64,000 bases of DNA from Mya arenaria (taxonomy: Eukaryota > Mollusca > Bivalvia > Myida > Myidae), in assembly GCF_026914265.1 (NCBI RefSeq), contig NC_069123.1, positions 35,859,178 through 35,923,177 of the forward strand, written 5' to 3'. Below, piece by piece: positions 12,831 through 25,800 of this stretch (position 1 is the stretch's first letter; each line of letters starts with the position of its first letter). Made by a program: the position numbers and the translations under genes. The notes below the pieces were generated by a model, which was given only the letters and a program-made list of their open reading frames with translations, searched no databases and had not been told where the DNA came from.

Positions 12831-15175
12831 ACAGGAATTTTTAAAAGGAAACCGGTTTACTTGGGCTACATTACTCTATGTTTCACAGTATTTCAAAAAT
12901 AAAGCAATATCTGTAATACATCATTAACATAAAATGCTCATTCCGAATTTAATATTTAATTATAATAAAGTCGTTTCAGTTAACGACACGTGTCTTAGCT
13001 TACAACAATGTTGGTCATATTAGTTCTAGAGATTTTACAAACAGTTTAAGAAGGTAATTGTTAAACAACGGTCCTAAATACCGAATATCATCTGAAATTT
13101 ATATCGATACATGTATAATTCAACTGAAATATGCTTAATTGAAGTAGTCCCTGAAGAAAACGCTTGAGGAAAATATTACCATTGATAGAAAAGCAATATA
13201 TTTTATGATGTTCGGTGAGTTTTATCAGTGAAATAAAAAGAGTGAGCTTTTCAGTACAAACTTAGTAAGTAACGAAAATATCACGTTTTAGAACTAGGCA
13301 ATAATAAATTTTAGTTACTTTCCCTTGATAAAAACTAAATAACTAGCAATTCGTGAATATGTATTTTGCTTTGATTCTCGAGAAATATAAAACGAATTTA
13401 AAACTGAAATCGACAAATATCTTTTAAGTATTTTTTTAATAAAGATAAGTTAGCCCTTCCTACCAATCTATGGTTACCCCTGATTAAATTACAGATATCA
13501 AAAATAAAAACCATGCTAAATCCAATGTTTAGTTCCGAGAAGTGTTAAATTATGATCATATAAGATACAAACATTTCACTGGATCTCTAAAATGCATCAA
13601 TCTTAAACAGATACCGTACAAATCACTGTTTATGGTGTTTTATATAAAGGGGCTATGCAGGTATACCTCGATTTTATCTATGCTTCTTTACTTACAAACC
13701 AATGCCTATATTGTAAGGAGAGTGCATTCATCTCAAAATCTAGAGGTCTTGCGTTTTTTGCGAAATACCATAGATACATTAATGACAATTTAGAATGTAT
13801 ATTCCCTGATTTATTAAACATGTCGTGATTTATATAGCCTTCAAAATTAAAACGCAGTAAATCAAACACGTCTGATAAAGAGGCTTCGCTTTTGGTATTC
13901 CATATTGGAAATAGGTCATTTCGTTTTGATAAGAATATTCGACAGCATATATTTGTCTTATTGTTTCATTCCACTTTCATTTTATTTTATCTTCTGGTTT
14001 GTAAAATGCGGCTTACCTTATAAGACTGTATTAAGACATTGTTTTTAAACTTTAAATTGCTGTCAGATTGCTGTCTTTGAATGACTGCATCGTACCTTTT
14101 AAAAGTTGGCAATGTTGATCCGACTTGATTCCTTCGTTTGCAGGTGTATCCTTACCCGGTCTTTAAGTGCTTCATCTTATTTTATATTATTTTTACTTTA
14201 TTCTTCATTGCGTTCAAGTTGACGCTGGATCCGATGAGGCATATATTTTAAATAATCGATAAATGTTGGGACATGCGTGAGGTTATGCGCATAAAAACCA
14301 GTTTAAACCTCCGGTAAACTCGTGATCTTTGCTTTACTCCGGTTTAACTTAAACAACAACACGCTTATATGCAACACCAGGTTGAGTGATGACGTGCAGC
14401 CGGCAAAGAAACGTGTGTAAGATAAGTTAAAAAACACTATAGCACTAAGGCAAACACTGGCTACAAAATAAGCCAATGGCCATGCAAAACCAGAGAAGGT
14501 TAACTCTGCAAACCTGTGTACATTTGCAAAGTATAATAGTCGAGTCTCATTTATTTGTCTGGATTAAAAAAAAAATCATTGCATAGGACAATATATCAAA
14601 TGTACCCTGTAAAATATAAACTAATTTAACAATATATACAGCGTGAAGTTGCCTGGTGGAATGACCGTAATACTGTTAAATGTTAGCGATTGACACATAT
14701 TTCAAGTTGAACTCCCGTAACGCGTGAAATTGATATTCTAGTGAATCCGTTTTTCACTGACTATTTCAGGCGGTAATCACATCTGTTATGTTCATGCGTC
14801 TCTGATGTTCGTACGCTTGTGTCTCTCGTTCAATGTCGTTTTTATGTGGGTTTCTAAAGCTATATTCGTGTGTCGTCTGGTTGTTGTTTGTGTACGTCTG
14901 TGTCTGTTCAATGTCGTTTTCTATGTGGCTTTCTAAAGCTATATTCGTGTGTCGTCTGGTTGTTGTTTGTGTACGTCTGTGTCTGTTCAATGTCGTTTGG
15001 GCCCTTACCCTGTGCCCTGAAATAGGGTTTACATTTGAATGTTTGACTACTTGGCTTGCCCTGTAGCTGCCATTGTATTAGTTAAGAACATGTTATTAAA
15101 CCGAGACGAAAATTACACTTGTGATGACATATGATTTATGTAACATGTAGTACAGAAACTAACAAATATTAATAA
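12831..15175. other. Intergenic, mostly nothing recognised
   Basis: AT-rich DNA between the satellite and the mosaic Ly6-SRCR gene. The only structure I see is a 78-bp direct duplication near 14.8-15.0 kb, listed separately. Confidence 0.4.
14831..14999. repeat. Two-copy 78-79 bp direct repeat
   Basis: The segment starting CAATGTCGTTTT and containing TCTAAAGCTATATTCGTGTG occurs at 14831 and 14909, with the next unit start at 14988. The copies are nearly identical, so the duplication is recent. The open frames here on both strands only reflect the duplication. Confidence 0.85.
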
Positions 15176-15255
15176 TTCGTCACCCTAGTGCAATAACTCA
15201 ATAACTGCATATTGAAATTGAAGCAGATATTGAGTTATTGCACTAAGGTGGCGAA
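15176..15255. repeat. Inverted repeat, 28-bp arms (foldback element)
   Basis: The arms at 15176-15203 and 15228-15255 are reverse complements with about two mismatches (core GTGCAATAACTCAATA) around a 24-nt loop. It lies about 400 bp 5' of the start codon of the mosaic gene. It resembles a small foldback or MITE-like element; no terminal duplication was established. Confidence 0.7.
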
Positions 15256-15642
15256 CTGATAATTTTTCCTTTTATAAAAACAAATTTTAGTTAGTTAAAC
15301 AGTTCATATAATCGTGATATTTTTTAAGTGTAAGAATTACAGAGTTTATACAGTTCATTTTGGCTGACAAATAAAGAAAGATTGATTACGTCTTCCTCTT
15401 TTACACATGTCTGTTCCCATCACACTGACAAAACAACGGCATTCCCTAACAGGACATATTTACAACAGACCCGGACTTTCGACGAAATGAACGTGATATT
15501 TATCAACTTTCTTTTGCACTTTCATAAACAACAGCCAACAGATCAACCTATATCTTATGTATATAAATAAGAGGAAAGACCATTTGAACGTAGTCGTATT
15601 AAAATTAAATTTTGATTGCAAAAGTTAACACTTGTGAAAGTT

Positions 15643-16865
15643 ATGGAATGTAAGTAAAGCCTTTTTTCGGTGCACGGAGGCTTGAAAAAGATTAACTGAA
15701 ATATTGACTTATACCGTGATTTAAGTTTTTAAGACTAACATCATTTAATCTTCCTTCAACATTTATTTCATTTCAGATTTGTACAAACTCATCCTGTGCA
15801 GTTTTCTTGTTCGCAACGTAGGTCAGTAACGTGTAGATATTTACTAGTTTAACATAGCCGTGGGAAAACAAATCTTAAATAATTTGAAGGTGAGAGTGTT
15901 CTAATGATATAGGTCTCGGAGGTTGTGACTTCGATCCCAAACTGCGGAACATTCTCAGTGCATTTCAAAGAAGACGTCTCTTGTAGTTTGTACCCAGGCA
16001 ATGGACATATCCAAGCTGTCTTCACAATTGAGCTAAAATAAATTAGTGATAAATAATATTAAAATATTGAATATGATGAGATTTTTCTATCTAAACTTGA
16101 GCCAATTTTTAAATATTTAAATTACTCATCAGGTTGTTTGCAATGCCTAAACTGCCACGATGTGACATCACCGGATTCGTGTCAAGGTCGACTGACATGT
16201 GCAGCAGGACAGGTAAGTCTTTTGCGAACGCAAAGAAAGAATAAAGACAAACAAAATAAGTATCAGTATGAGTGTTATCAATGAACTTTACTACTAGTCA
16301 GACAGTCTGTTTAGTTAAAAGTACATTTGTAGCCCGTAAATGGACATGAAATTATTAAAAATGTGCAATGGGTATCACTGTTTTGCCCAAATTTAATTCC
16401 TGTTTTGTATTTGCGTGTTTTCAGTCGTGCTACCAGCAGAGTCACCGGACATCGGCAGGAACCGTTTATGATATGGGATGTAGGGATACAGCGGTAAACC
16501 AGTCTTACAAACTTTTGGTTACCTCCACACCTCTCCCTTCTTAATTTTCTATAACAAATGGCGATATTCAGAAATTCTAAAATATTAAGATGGATTTCTG
16601 CAACGCAACGCCAAGGCTACGTTGAGTGAAAATGCATGATTTCTTTATGTCTGGATTGTTGTATCAATGCTTTTAATTGATAAAAGAACCTGTTCATTAT
16701 GTTCAAGAATCATTCAACAACAAACGTAAGCCCATTACCGTATAATGTAGGTGTGTGCTCTGAAGGAGACTGTCATTGTTGGTCGGTCCGTGGAGAAGCG
16801 CCAACAGGCAGACTGCCACAAGTGCTGCTCTGTTGATTTTTGCAACGACAACATTTGCTCCTTTG
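15643..16865 (+). CDS. Module: signal peptide and Ly6 domain (exons 1-5)
   Basis: The start is ATG GAA T at 15643, followed by GTAAGT. Exon 2 completes the signal peptide [18 protein letters not shown]. Exons 3-5 encode CLQCLNC, CYQQS...MGC and [13 protein letters not shown], the cysteine pattern of a Ly6/uPAR three-finger domain. Exon phases are 1-0, 0-0 and 0-1, so the domain as a whole is a 1-1 module. Read-through of the exon 5 donor at 16866 would add [10 protein letters not shown] and a short tail before a stop, giving a stand-alone secreted Ly6 protein like the paralogue at 32-1589. Confidence 0.85.
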
Positions 16866-19800
16866 GTCTGTACTGTTATCATGTTGTAGATTTATCACAC
16901 CTGTCTTTCATATCTTATATCTGAAATGTTGAAATTTAAGAATGTTTTTTGCATTATGAGTCATATTGTTTTGGTGATGTTTACAAATAAGAGATCAATC
17001 TTAATGACCAATTGCTTATTTAACTTAACAGGTACTGTTCCTGAACGTTTCTTATTGTTTACTGACACAATAAACGCTGCTATATATCGAATGGACATGG
17101 CCACACAAGGATACGTGAAAATCATTTCGCTCAACCCAACGCTAGCCAACCCCGTTGCAGTGGATTACGACAATGAGCATCAACACGTGTACTTTACTGA
17201 CGTTCAGGCTAAACTGATCATGCAGACTGATATAGTAGGGACAGGGTACACGTTTATAGAGAAACTCTCCACCAGTAAGTGGCCTACTTCTTTTTGCAAA
17301 AAAACTTAGCAAGGCGTGCTCGTCAAGCACGATCTTTATGCCATTTTGCACTGAAGAAACGGTCAAGTGTTTGTTTCAACGCTTCAAAGAGTTTTGTTCG
17401 CAGTTCTTGTAAGCATGTTTTAAAGCTAAAGTTGGCTGTTATAATGCTTTGCTGGTTAATGAGCCAGCTCTCTTTAGGTAGTTTGCTCAGCGTTCTCTGG
17501 ACTTGGGGTTTTGTAATTCGCCTTCGTTTAAGTCAAATTCCTTAATCTGTTTTTGAACTGATAAGCTGTCTTATGTCAAATGTCGATGAGCAGTAATTGA
17601 TAAAATCTGAAAAACAGTTTTTGAATGTAAAAGATATTGGAAAGTATATTCAATCTTGATTCTTGTTGCACGAGTGATGACATTATGAAATTATGTTAAC
17701 ATTTCCTTGTCAGGTTCAGTGCCGGACGGAATGGCTATTGACGCGGGTGCGCGCCTGTTGTTTTACACGGACACAGGAACCAATGTGATCAGCGTGGTGG
17801 ACCTGGACTCGCACCGCCAGACTGTTATCATCGACCAAGGCCTGGACGAGCCAAGGGGCATCGTGCTCGATAAAACAAACAGGTGATGACTTCTTATGCT
17901 TTAAACACATATTTTCTTCACACCGGACAATCATTTCGGTGAATTTAGCCGTACTGGATAGTTCCGTATGGCATCTCCTATACGAGGTGAGTCACGCGCA
18001 ACGTTGCGCTATTTAGTACATATTTCACTGAATAATAAAGGCTTTACTTCATTTAATTTAGCGCATACAAAACCATGATGATTCAAGACTTAAAATGACA
18101 ATAAATAATCGTCAACCCTCTTTGACGCTATCATTGATTTAAAACGACAACGGGTCATGGTACCGGAAAACAACGTCGCAAGTGCTTTTTGGAAAAATGT
18201 ACACACATGCGAATTAACAAAAGGATAATTTAAGGTATGCAAGAATTAAGATCAATAATGTCCTACCGCTCTGAATCCTAAATACGCCCCTTTGGGAAGC
18301 TCCAATGCCGGTAATACGGCAAGTTTAGATACTGGCATACGCGCGTGCCGTAAGGCCGGGTGTTTTGGATCCGGACCGGAAACACATGAAATATAGAAAA
18401 CATTCTAAGGGGACACACACACACACACACACACGCACACACACACACACACACCATATCTTAAATCAATATAACTAAAGTTCCAATATATTTGTTTAGG
18501 TGTTTATGCAAACATATAGTTTGAATACTATATAAAAATAATATAAGAATATCCAATATTTCAAAACCAGCGTAACTGTTGCTGTAATGGGAACAATTCA
18601 AAATTGCTCTTAATTATTGAACTTAATTTGCACTAGACAGTTATTGCTATAACAGTATAAAAACTCAAACAAAAGTACACTGTACTGATAACAAGTTTTG
18701 ACAAATTAGGAAAATGTACTGGACGGACTGGGGCAGCGTTCCAAAGATAGAGGTTGCCAACTATGATGGGTCAAACAGGCACATGATTATAACATCTGGA
18801 CTGAGACTCCCAAATGCAATTGCACTTGATGCTACAGGTAAGACACATGCTAGTGTCTGTGCAAATGTTGCTGCATTACTAGTTAATTAAATTTAATTTA
18901 TATTACCAATTAGATTGTCTTAAATTATATGTTAAAATTTCGAATTCTTTATAAACAGGGACATAAACAGTGTCTACCGAAGGAGTTCGAAACAAATCTA
19001 TATATTATGTGACTCCCTATATTCCGTGTTACAATAGGTGTCCGAACCTTATCTTTATATTGTGAGTCTGTCATAGAAATCCGAACCCAATGTCTAGAGT
19101 ATGTGTTGCCACAGAAGTCCGTGACAGATCCCTATATTGTATGCTGCCACAGTAGTCCGAGTCCGTTTCCTGTAGTGTGCCCTGCCAAATAAGTCCTATT
19201 CCGATCCCTCTATTGAATGCTGCCGCAGTAGTCCGAGTCCGTTTCCTGTAGTGTGCCCAGCCACAGAAGTCCGATTCCGATCCCTCTATTGAATGCTGCC
19301 ACAGTAGTCCAATTCCTATAGTGTGTCCTGCCACAGGAGTCTTAATCCGATCCTTATATTGTATGCTGCCGCAGTAATCCGAGTCCGATTCCTATTGTGT
19401 GTCCTGCCACAGAAGTCCAAGTCCGATTCCTATATAGTGTGTCGCCATTAAAGTCCGAATCCGATCCCTATATTGTATGCTGCTACAGAAGTCCGAGTCC
19501 GATCCTTATATTGTATGCTGCCACAGTAGTCCGAGTCCGAGTCCTATAGTGTGTCCTGCCGCAGAAGTCCGAGTCCGATCCCTATATTGTATGCTGCCAC
19601 AGTAGTCCGAGTCCTATTCCTATTGTGTGTCCTGCCAAAGAAGTCCAAGTCCGGTTCCTATATAGTGTGCTGCCAAAGAAGTCCGAATCCGATCCCTATA
19701 TTACATGTATGCTGCAACAGGAGTCCGATTTCAATCCCTTTATTGTATGCTAAAACAGTAGTCCGAGTCCGATTCCTATATTGTATGCTGTCTTAATAGT

Positions 19801-22800
19801 CCGTTAATGTGTGCTTGCCACAGGAGTCAGAGCCCGATTTCACTTTTGTTGCTTTACCACACGAGTCTGAAATCGATCTCAATATTGTTTGCCCTCAACA
19901 TGAGTCCAAAAGAAATTCTATATAGAAGTTCTTACATGATCTTAATATTGTCAACATAAATTTTAATGTTCATATTTATTACTTACACGAAGTGAAAACA
20001 AATAAGAACTTTTTTTGAAAATGCATTGATTTTATTGACAGTGTTCGTATCAGGTATACATATATATTTTTTAGGTCAGACAATCTACTGGGCGGATGCT
20101 GGAACGACACAAATTGAAAAGGCAAATGTTGACGGAAGCAACCGACAAACTCTTTATACAAATACAAGCTCCCATTTCTATGGATTGGCTTTAAGTGGGC
20201 AATATCTTTACTATACCGACTGGAATGCTCAGTAAGTCAAGCTCTGTTCAAACAGCTTTAAACTACGCATCAAATAAATTGATCTTGAAAAATGCTTGGA
20301 TTTTCAAGTAATTGACAGTAAAACAAGTATCAAATGATTTCTCTACGGATAAGTCATCTGCCTATCATCAAGGCAATTGAATAATGCTGTGTTATTCGTA
20401 AAAACCTCTGCAGTTGCTAGTTCTACCAAAAGAATAGCATCGAGCATGATTTCTTAAAAATTCCAGCAGTTAAAGGTTCTACAAGGAAACAAAATCGAGC
20501 GCGTTTTTTTACACCACCACTCACTGGTTCTACCTATGAGGCAGAATCGAGCGCGATTAGTAAAAAGAAAAACACCAACTCTCCTTGATTCTCACATGTC
20601 ACCAGCGATTTAAGATCCAAGAGATAGCGGTATCCTGCCCAACCAGACCTTGTTGTTTCTAAAAAGAACAACAATTCCCATTGATCGTACCAAGGAAACA
20701 GACTCGAACGCGATTCGTTAAAACGAATACCAACAAGTTTTGTTTCTCTTGAGAGCGTAATTTATTAAAAAGACTACCAACACCTACTGGTTTTATCAAA
20801 CGTGATTCGTGAAAAAAGGTTACTAAAACATACTGGTTCTACCTATTGTGATTCGTAAAATAGATAGCAGCACTAACTCGTTTTCTCGAGCGTGATTCGT
20901 ATCAGTTAACATATCTCAGATAACTTCGAGCTTAACTTTTCCAAATCAAGCTATACTAAATGTTTTCTTGTACATCTTATATTTCTTAGCTCTATTATGC
21001 GGTTGTCCGTTGCTGGCGGTGCTGCTACTGAATTCGGAAAGGCTGCGTTCGGTAGACTCAACGATGTGTATGCGGTGTCGGCGGAAACGTCTTCGACCGG
21101 TACCTCAAAAAACCTTATGAAGTTTGCAAACAATTCAAATACGAAATAATAACATGTAATTAACTAAGACAGCTCGATTTCAATGATATGGCATGTGGAA
21201 AAAGAACTTATAGTAAAAACATAGATAGAATATTATGTGTTTATCATTATAATTTATATCCTGAAAATGTATTGTTTCATGGCAGGATCAAATGCTTGCA
21301 CAAACAATCATGCAGGCTGCCAGCATATATGTTTGCCATTGGGAAATAACGGTAGAACATGTGTTTGTCAAGAAGGCTACACGCTGCAGTCTGACGGAAC
21401 TTCCTGTTCTAGCGGTAAGATATTGTATGTGATGTATCAATTTCACTGTTGCATACTAAGTTCTTACAACGGTTCTGCTGTTATCTAATGTACGCGTCGT
21501 TGACAAGCGCCTCCTAATCATTCCTTTAGTCCTGTTTAGTTTGAATCCAAACAAAAATAATGTTAAGCATCTTGCAACATAAGCAATGGCCATAGAATAA
21601 TATTTACATTCTTTTTGACAAGAGTTATTATGATACGCTGAATGTCATGCTAATAAATGACATGTGTCTTGATTTATTTATGGTATGTGATGAAGTTGGG
21701 AGACACAATACACTCACAATTTACTTAGTTTGAAACGTTTTGAGTATGCATGTTACACTTCAGGGTTGAGTGTGCGCCTTGCCGGGGCAAACTCGACAAG
21801 TCGGGGTCGAATCGAGGTTTCCCTCGACCATGGCAGCACGTGGGGGTCCGTCTGTGACGACAGGTTTGATCAGAGTGACGCCAATGTGATCTGTGGGATG
21901 CTTGGATTTTCAAGGTTTATACTTGCGTAATATCTGCCGATTTATGGGTTAGCTACCTACGTGAATACAGCTATTATTGTCGGTTATTAAACTTTACTTT
22001 GTTATGCATCTTGTTTGAAATAAAGATGATCAAAACTAATTAAATGTCTTTTAATATTCGACAATAGCGATGGGTGTAAGACACCATTTTTAACTTAGCA
22101 ACTTTTTGTGATAATACATCATTTCTTGAAGGTCCAATGCAATACCCAAGAACAGCTCGTTTTTCGGGCCGGCCGAGACGTCGTATCCGATACTGCTGGA
22201 CGACATTTTCTGCACCGGAAATGAGGCGTCTATCCTCGAGTGCTCGCACAGCCCGCTCGGGCTTACTGACTGCGACCATAATGAGGATGCTGGCGTCATC
22301 TGTGCTACAGGTAACGCATGTAACTAATAGTTCATTTGATCGACTGTAGATGGAACAATTGATATTGTTCATATTTCACCATTGAAGGTAAGTAAAGCGA
22401 ATGTTGTGCAATGCACACACAATAACAAGCACTTGATAAATGATGTGTTTATTTCCTGTTTATGTATTTGCTTCAGAGGGACAGGTTTACTTGTCGGGTT
22501 CGACATCAAGCAACCAAGGACGAATAGAAATATTTTTAAACGGCCGTTGGGGAACGATTTGTGACGACAATTTCGGTCAAACGGAGGCTAACGTGGTCTG
22601 TGGTATGTTAGGATTTCCCAGGTAACTAGGAGTAGACAGGTGCCTTGTTTAGCCCTGAATAATTCATTAACTGGCAAATCGCTATAATCAACAACCATTG
22701 AGCGACTGTTTTCATCGTTAACAAAGTTTTGCTTTTAGATATGTCTTCCTTTCGAATAAGGAATTATACCAAACTGTAAATAATTGTTTAATACCAAACT

Positions 22801-25800
22801 TGAATCTCTTTGATTTGTTACTGACGAACAATGGTCGACATGTGAAAAAAAATTGTGAGCGATCCCCAACTTGTGACATCCAATTCAAACTTTTGCAGGA
22901 ACGGATCTGTTGCAAAGGGTTCGGCGTATTTTGGAGCGGGTGTGCAGTCGGAATCCGTACACCTGGACAATGTGGGCTGCTCGGGCTTGGAGACGTCCGT
23001 GGTCAACTGTGCACACAGCCAGGTGGACACAAACAACTGCGGACACCGCGAGGACGTCGGCGTCATTTGTCCTTCATGTACGCACTCCGCACTCATAAAC
23101 ATTCTATAAAGCGTTCATATTTTAGTTCAGGACTCGTATTCGGTCAAAAATGAGGAATTGTCATGAATAGTTGAAGAACGACTGAATGTTTTTAATGAAA
23201 GTCTAAAGGGAGAAAGTAAGGCACCTGATATAAAACCTGTTATGGTAGCATTTATAATAAATATTTACCATTAGAAAATTTTCACGCGCCTATTTACTAA
23301 AAGTACAGTGTACTGTTTTTTGGGAGATGAAATATTTGCCATTTTATTGATGGTAAATCAGTCATTTGTGGCATTTATGTGTATAGCTTTATAATTTCAA
23401 ATAGAATAAAATTGCATTAAAATGTTCTTGGAACATTACATTTTGGAATGATAACTCTGTTTCTTTTAAAATTTAACACTAGCTAATTTAAGTATGATTA
23501 AAACTAATTATCCCCCATCGCAAAAGAAAATATGACAAAGTCTTGGGTTTTTTCAATAATGCTGAAACATTGCTTAAATATTAGTTTACCTATTTTGAAG
23601 GTTCATTTGAACACAGAATATTACTTGTGTATAAAAAGATAGTAATTGCTAAACTAGGGTTGTGCAGAGTGTGCGAATAAGTCGTCCCTATCCAGTTGAA
23701 TTTTAAATATATGCAAATCGACTGAGATATTTAAAGTACTTCCAAATCTAATTAGGTAAAAGGGCAATTTTAACAATTATAAATTCCCTTTGTATGTGTT
23801 TAACACGTCCACCACACCCAATACAGTGTATCCGGCCCAGGTTCGGCTAACGGGCGGTGTCACACCGACCGCAGGTCGCGTTGAGATCTCCGTTGACAAT
23901 GGGGTCACGTGGGGGACCATCTGTGACGACAGCTTCCAAACGGCCGAGGCCGGGGTTGTGTGTAGTATGCTGGGATATGAGAGGTACCTTATCTACTTTA
24001 GCCCACTATGATGTGATCCCCTTTTGTTTGTCATACGTCATCCGTCACCAACTTTTGCTTCAAACATCATCTCCTACTAAACTACTAAGCTAATGTTCAT
24101 AAAACTTTACTAGAATGTTCCTTTGGTGGCCTCTTTCGGATTTCTTTAAGTAAAGGGGTTACATACAGAATTATTTAATGCCTGTGAAATCGTTTGTCAT
24201 ATTTCTTATTTATTTTGCAGAAATATTCTTCGTGTGTCCCTCTTCAATATTCCCTCAACCTTTATTTGATTTGTTAAAGAAATAATGCTGGTGGTGAGAG
24301 GGGACGTTGCTGGGGTTTGCCTGATATCAATATAACAATAGCGACAACTGTATATCTTAAGGTTATCGCTGACTAGATTTCTTAGTAATTCCATTGAAAT
24401 GGTTTCCCTCTTCCTTTTAGCTTGTTTTTCATGCCGCTATAGTGGAACTCTGTTCTAAAATCACTGGAATAAATTCAGTACAATTTCACAGAGATGTTGC
24501 TAGGTTGGTCTACTTTCATAATTCTTCAATATAAGTGATTATATGCAGAACCGTGTTTGACATTGCAACAAAATGAATTAAAACTTTCCCTCGGCGATTT
24601 ATAAGCTTCAACATTGACATTTTGAAAAGAAAAATTGTATTAATTTGTAAAATTTTAAAAACAGTTAAGGGAATGAAAAAAATATATAATGTATCCATAA
24701 TTGATGTTTCTTTAGGTTTAAGATAAAATTCGACTAAAATCCGGACTTTCTTTCGTAAATCTATAGCATGCCGTGTTAGTCATTGGTTTTTGTATACAAG
24801 ATAGGCCTGTAATTCCAATACTGAATCAGGACAGGGTCAACGTTATATTGGAATGAAATATTTTGTAAACCAGCAGTCAAATATAACCTAGTTAACAGTG
24901 AGTGGTCGAGATATCGTACTATGCTTTCTATCGCGCTGGTTTTTATCGTGCAAAAGGTATAGATATTTTTTCTTCATTAGACCAAAAAATACAACACTTA
25001 GATTACATAACTTGCATAATTCACTCTTTCAATAACCTGTGATTATTGTATACATGTACTGATTTAGCAATTTCCTACATAACAGACAAGGGGCCATAAC
25101 AACGAGTCGGTTTGGGTCTGGGTCGAGCAGCATGAAGATCCTGCTTGATGACGTAAATTGTCGGGGCTCCGAGACAAACATCATCGATTGTCAGCATAGC
25201 GCGGTCGGTGTCAATAATTGTGGTCATAGCGAAGATATCGGCGTTTCTTGTCTGTCCAGTATGTTCCTAAATTGATTAGATAACTTTAAATTGCTTTTCT
25301 TTTGATGAAGTAAGAATTAAAACAAAAACAAAGATGATAAAAAGAAAACTACAGGAACATGCCCAAAGATGAAGAATTCGGATATTACCCCTGCTTAGAG
25401 GCACACGCTAAGGGCCCTTGGGCCAGGATTACGACCAGTCTAAATTCAAAGTCTAGACTCAGACTCAGATTAGCATTTCTATAAAGGAACAAAAAATCAT
25501 GTTTATTCCATTTATTTAAAAAAAATTATGTTAATAATAGTAAAACATTCAAACAGCAATATACTTCAGCAAAGTTAACCATCATGTTATCATACTCTGA
25601 TAAAAGGAAACTTACAATGAAATGAAGTTTTGCCATAATGAGTCTTAAGTCTAAACTCAGGCTCCTGACTGTTCGTAACCTCTGCCCCAGGTGACATTGC
25701 ACAAGAGACACACACGTACAAACCCACAAACACACAGGCATCAAAGTAGCTATATCAATAAATAACTGTATAACTCCCTTGGAACCTTGGAACGGTCGGT

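Noticed and set aside
14766-15066. Opposing frames of 74-77 codons at 14.8-15.0 kb
   Set aside because: Produced by a recent 78-bp duplication; peptides are low complexity on both strands.
21040-21149. Read-through end of propeller exon 10 at the TAA near 21147 as the true protein end
   Set aside because: The G|GTACCT donor at 21099 puts the next EGF exon in phase, and a propeller needs that EGF closure.
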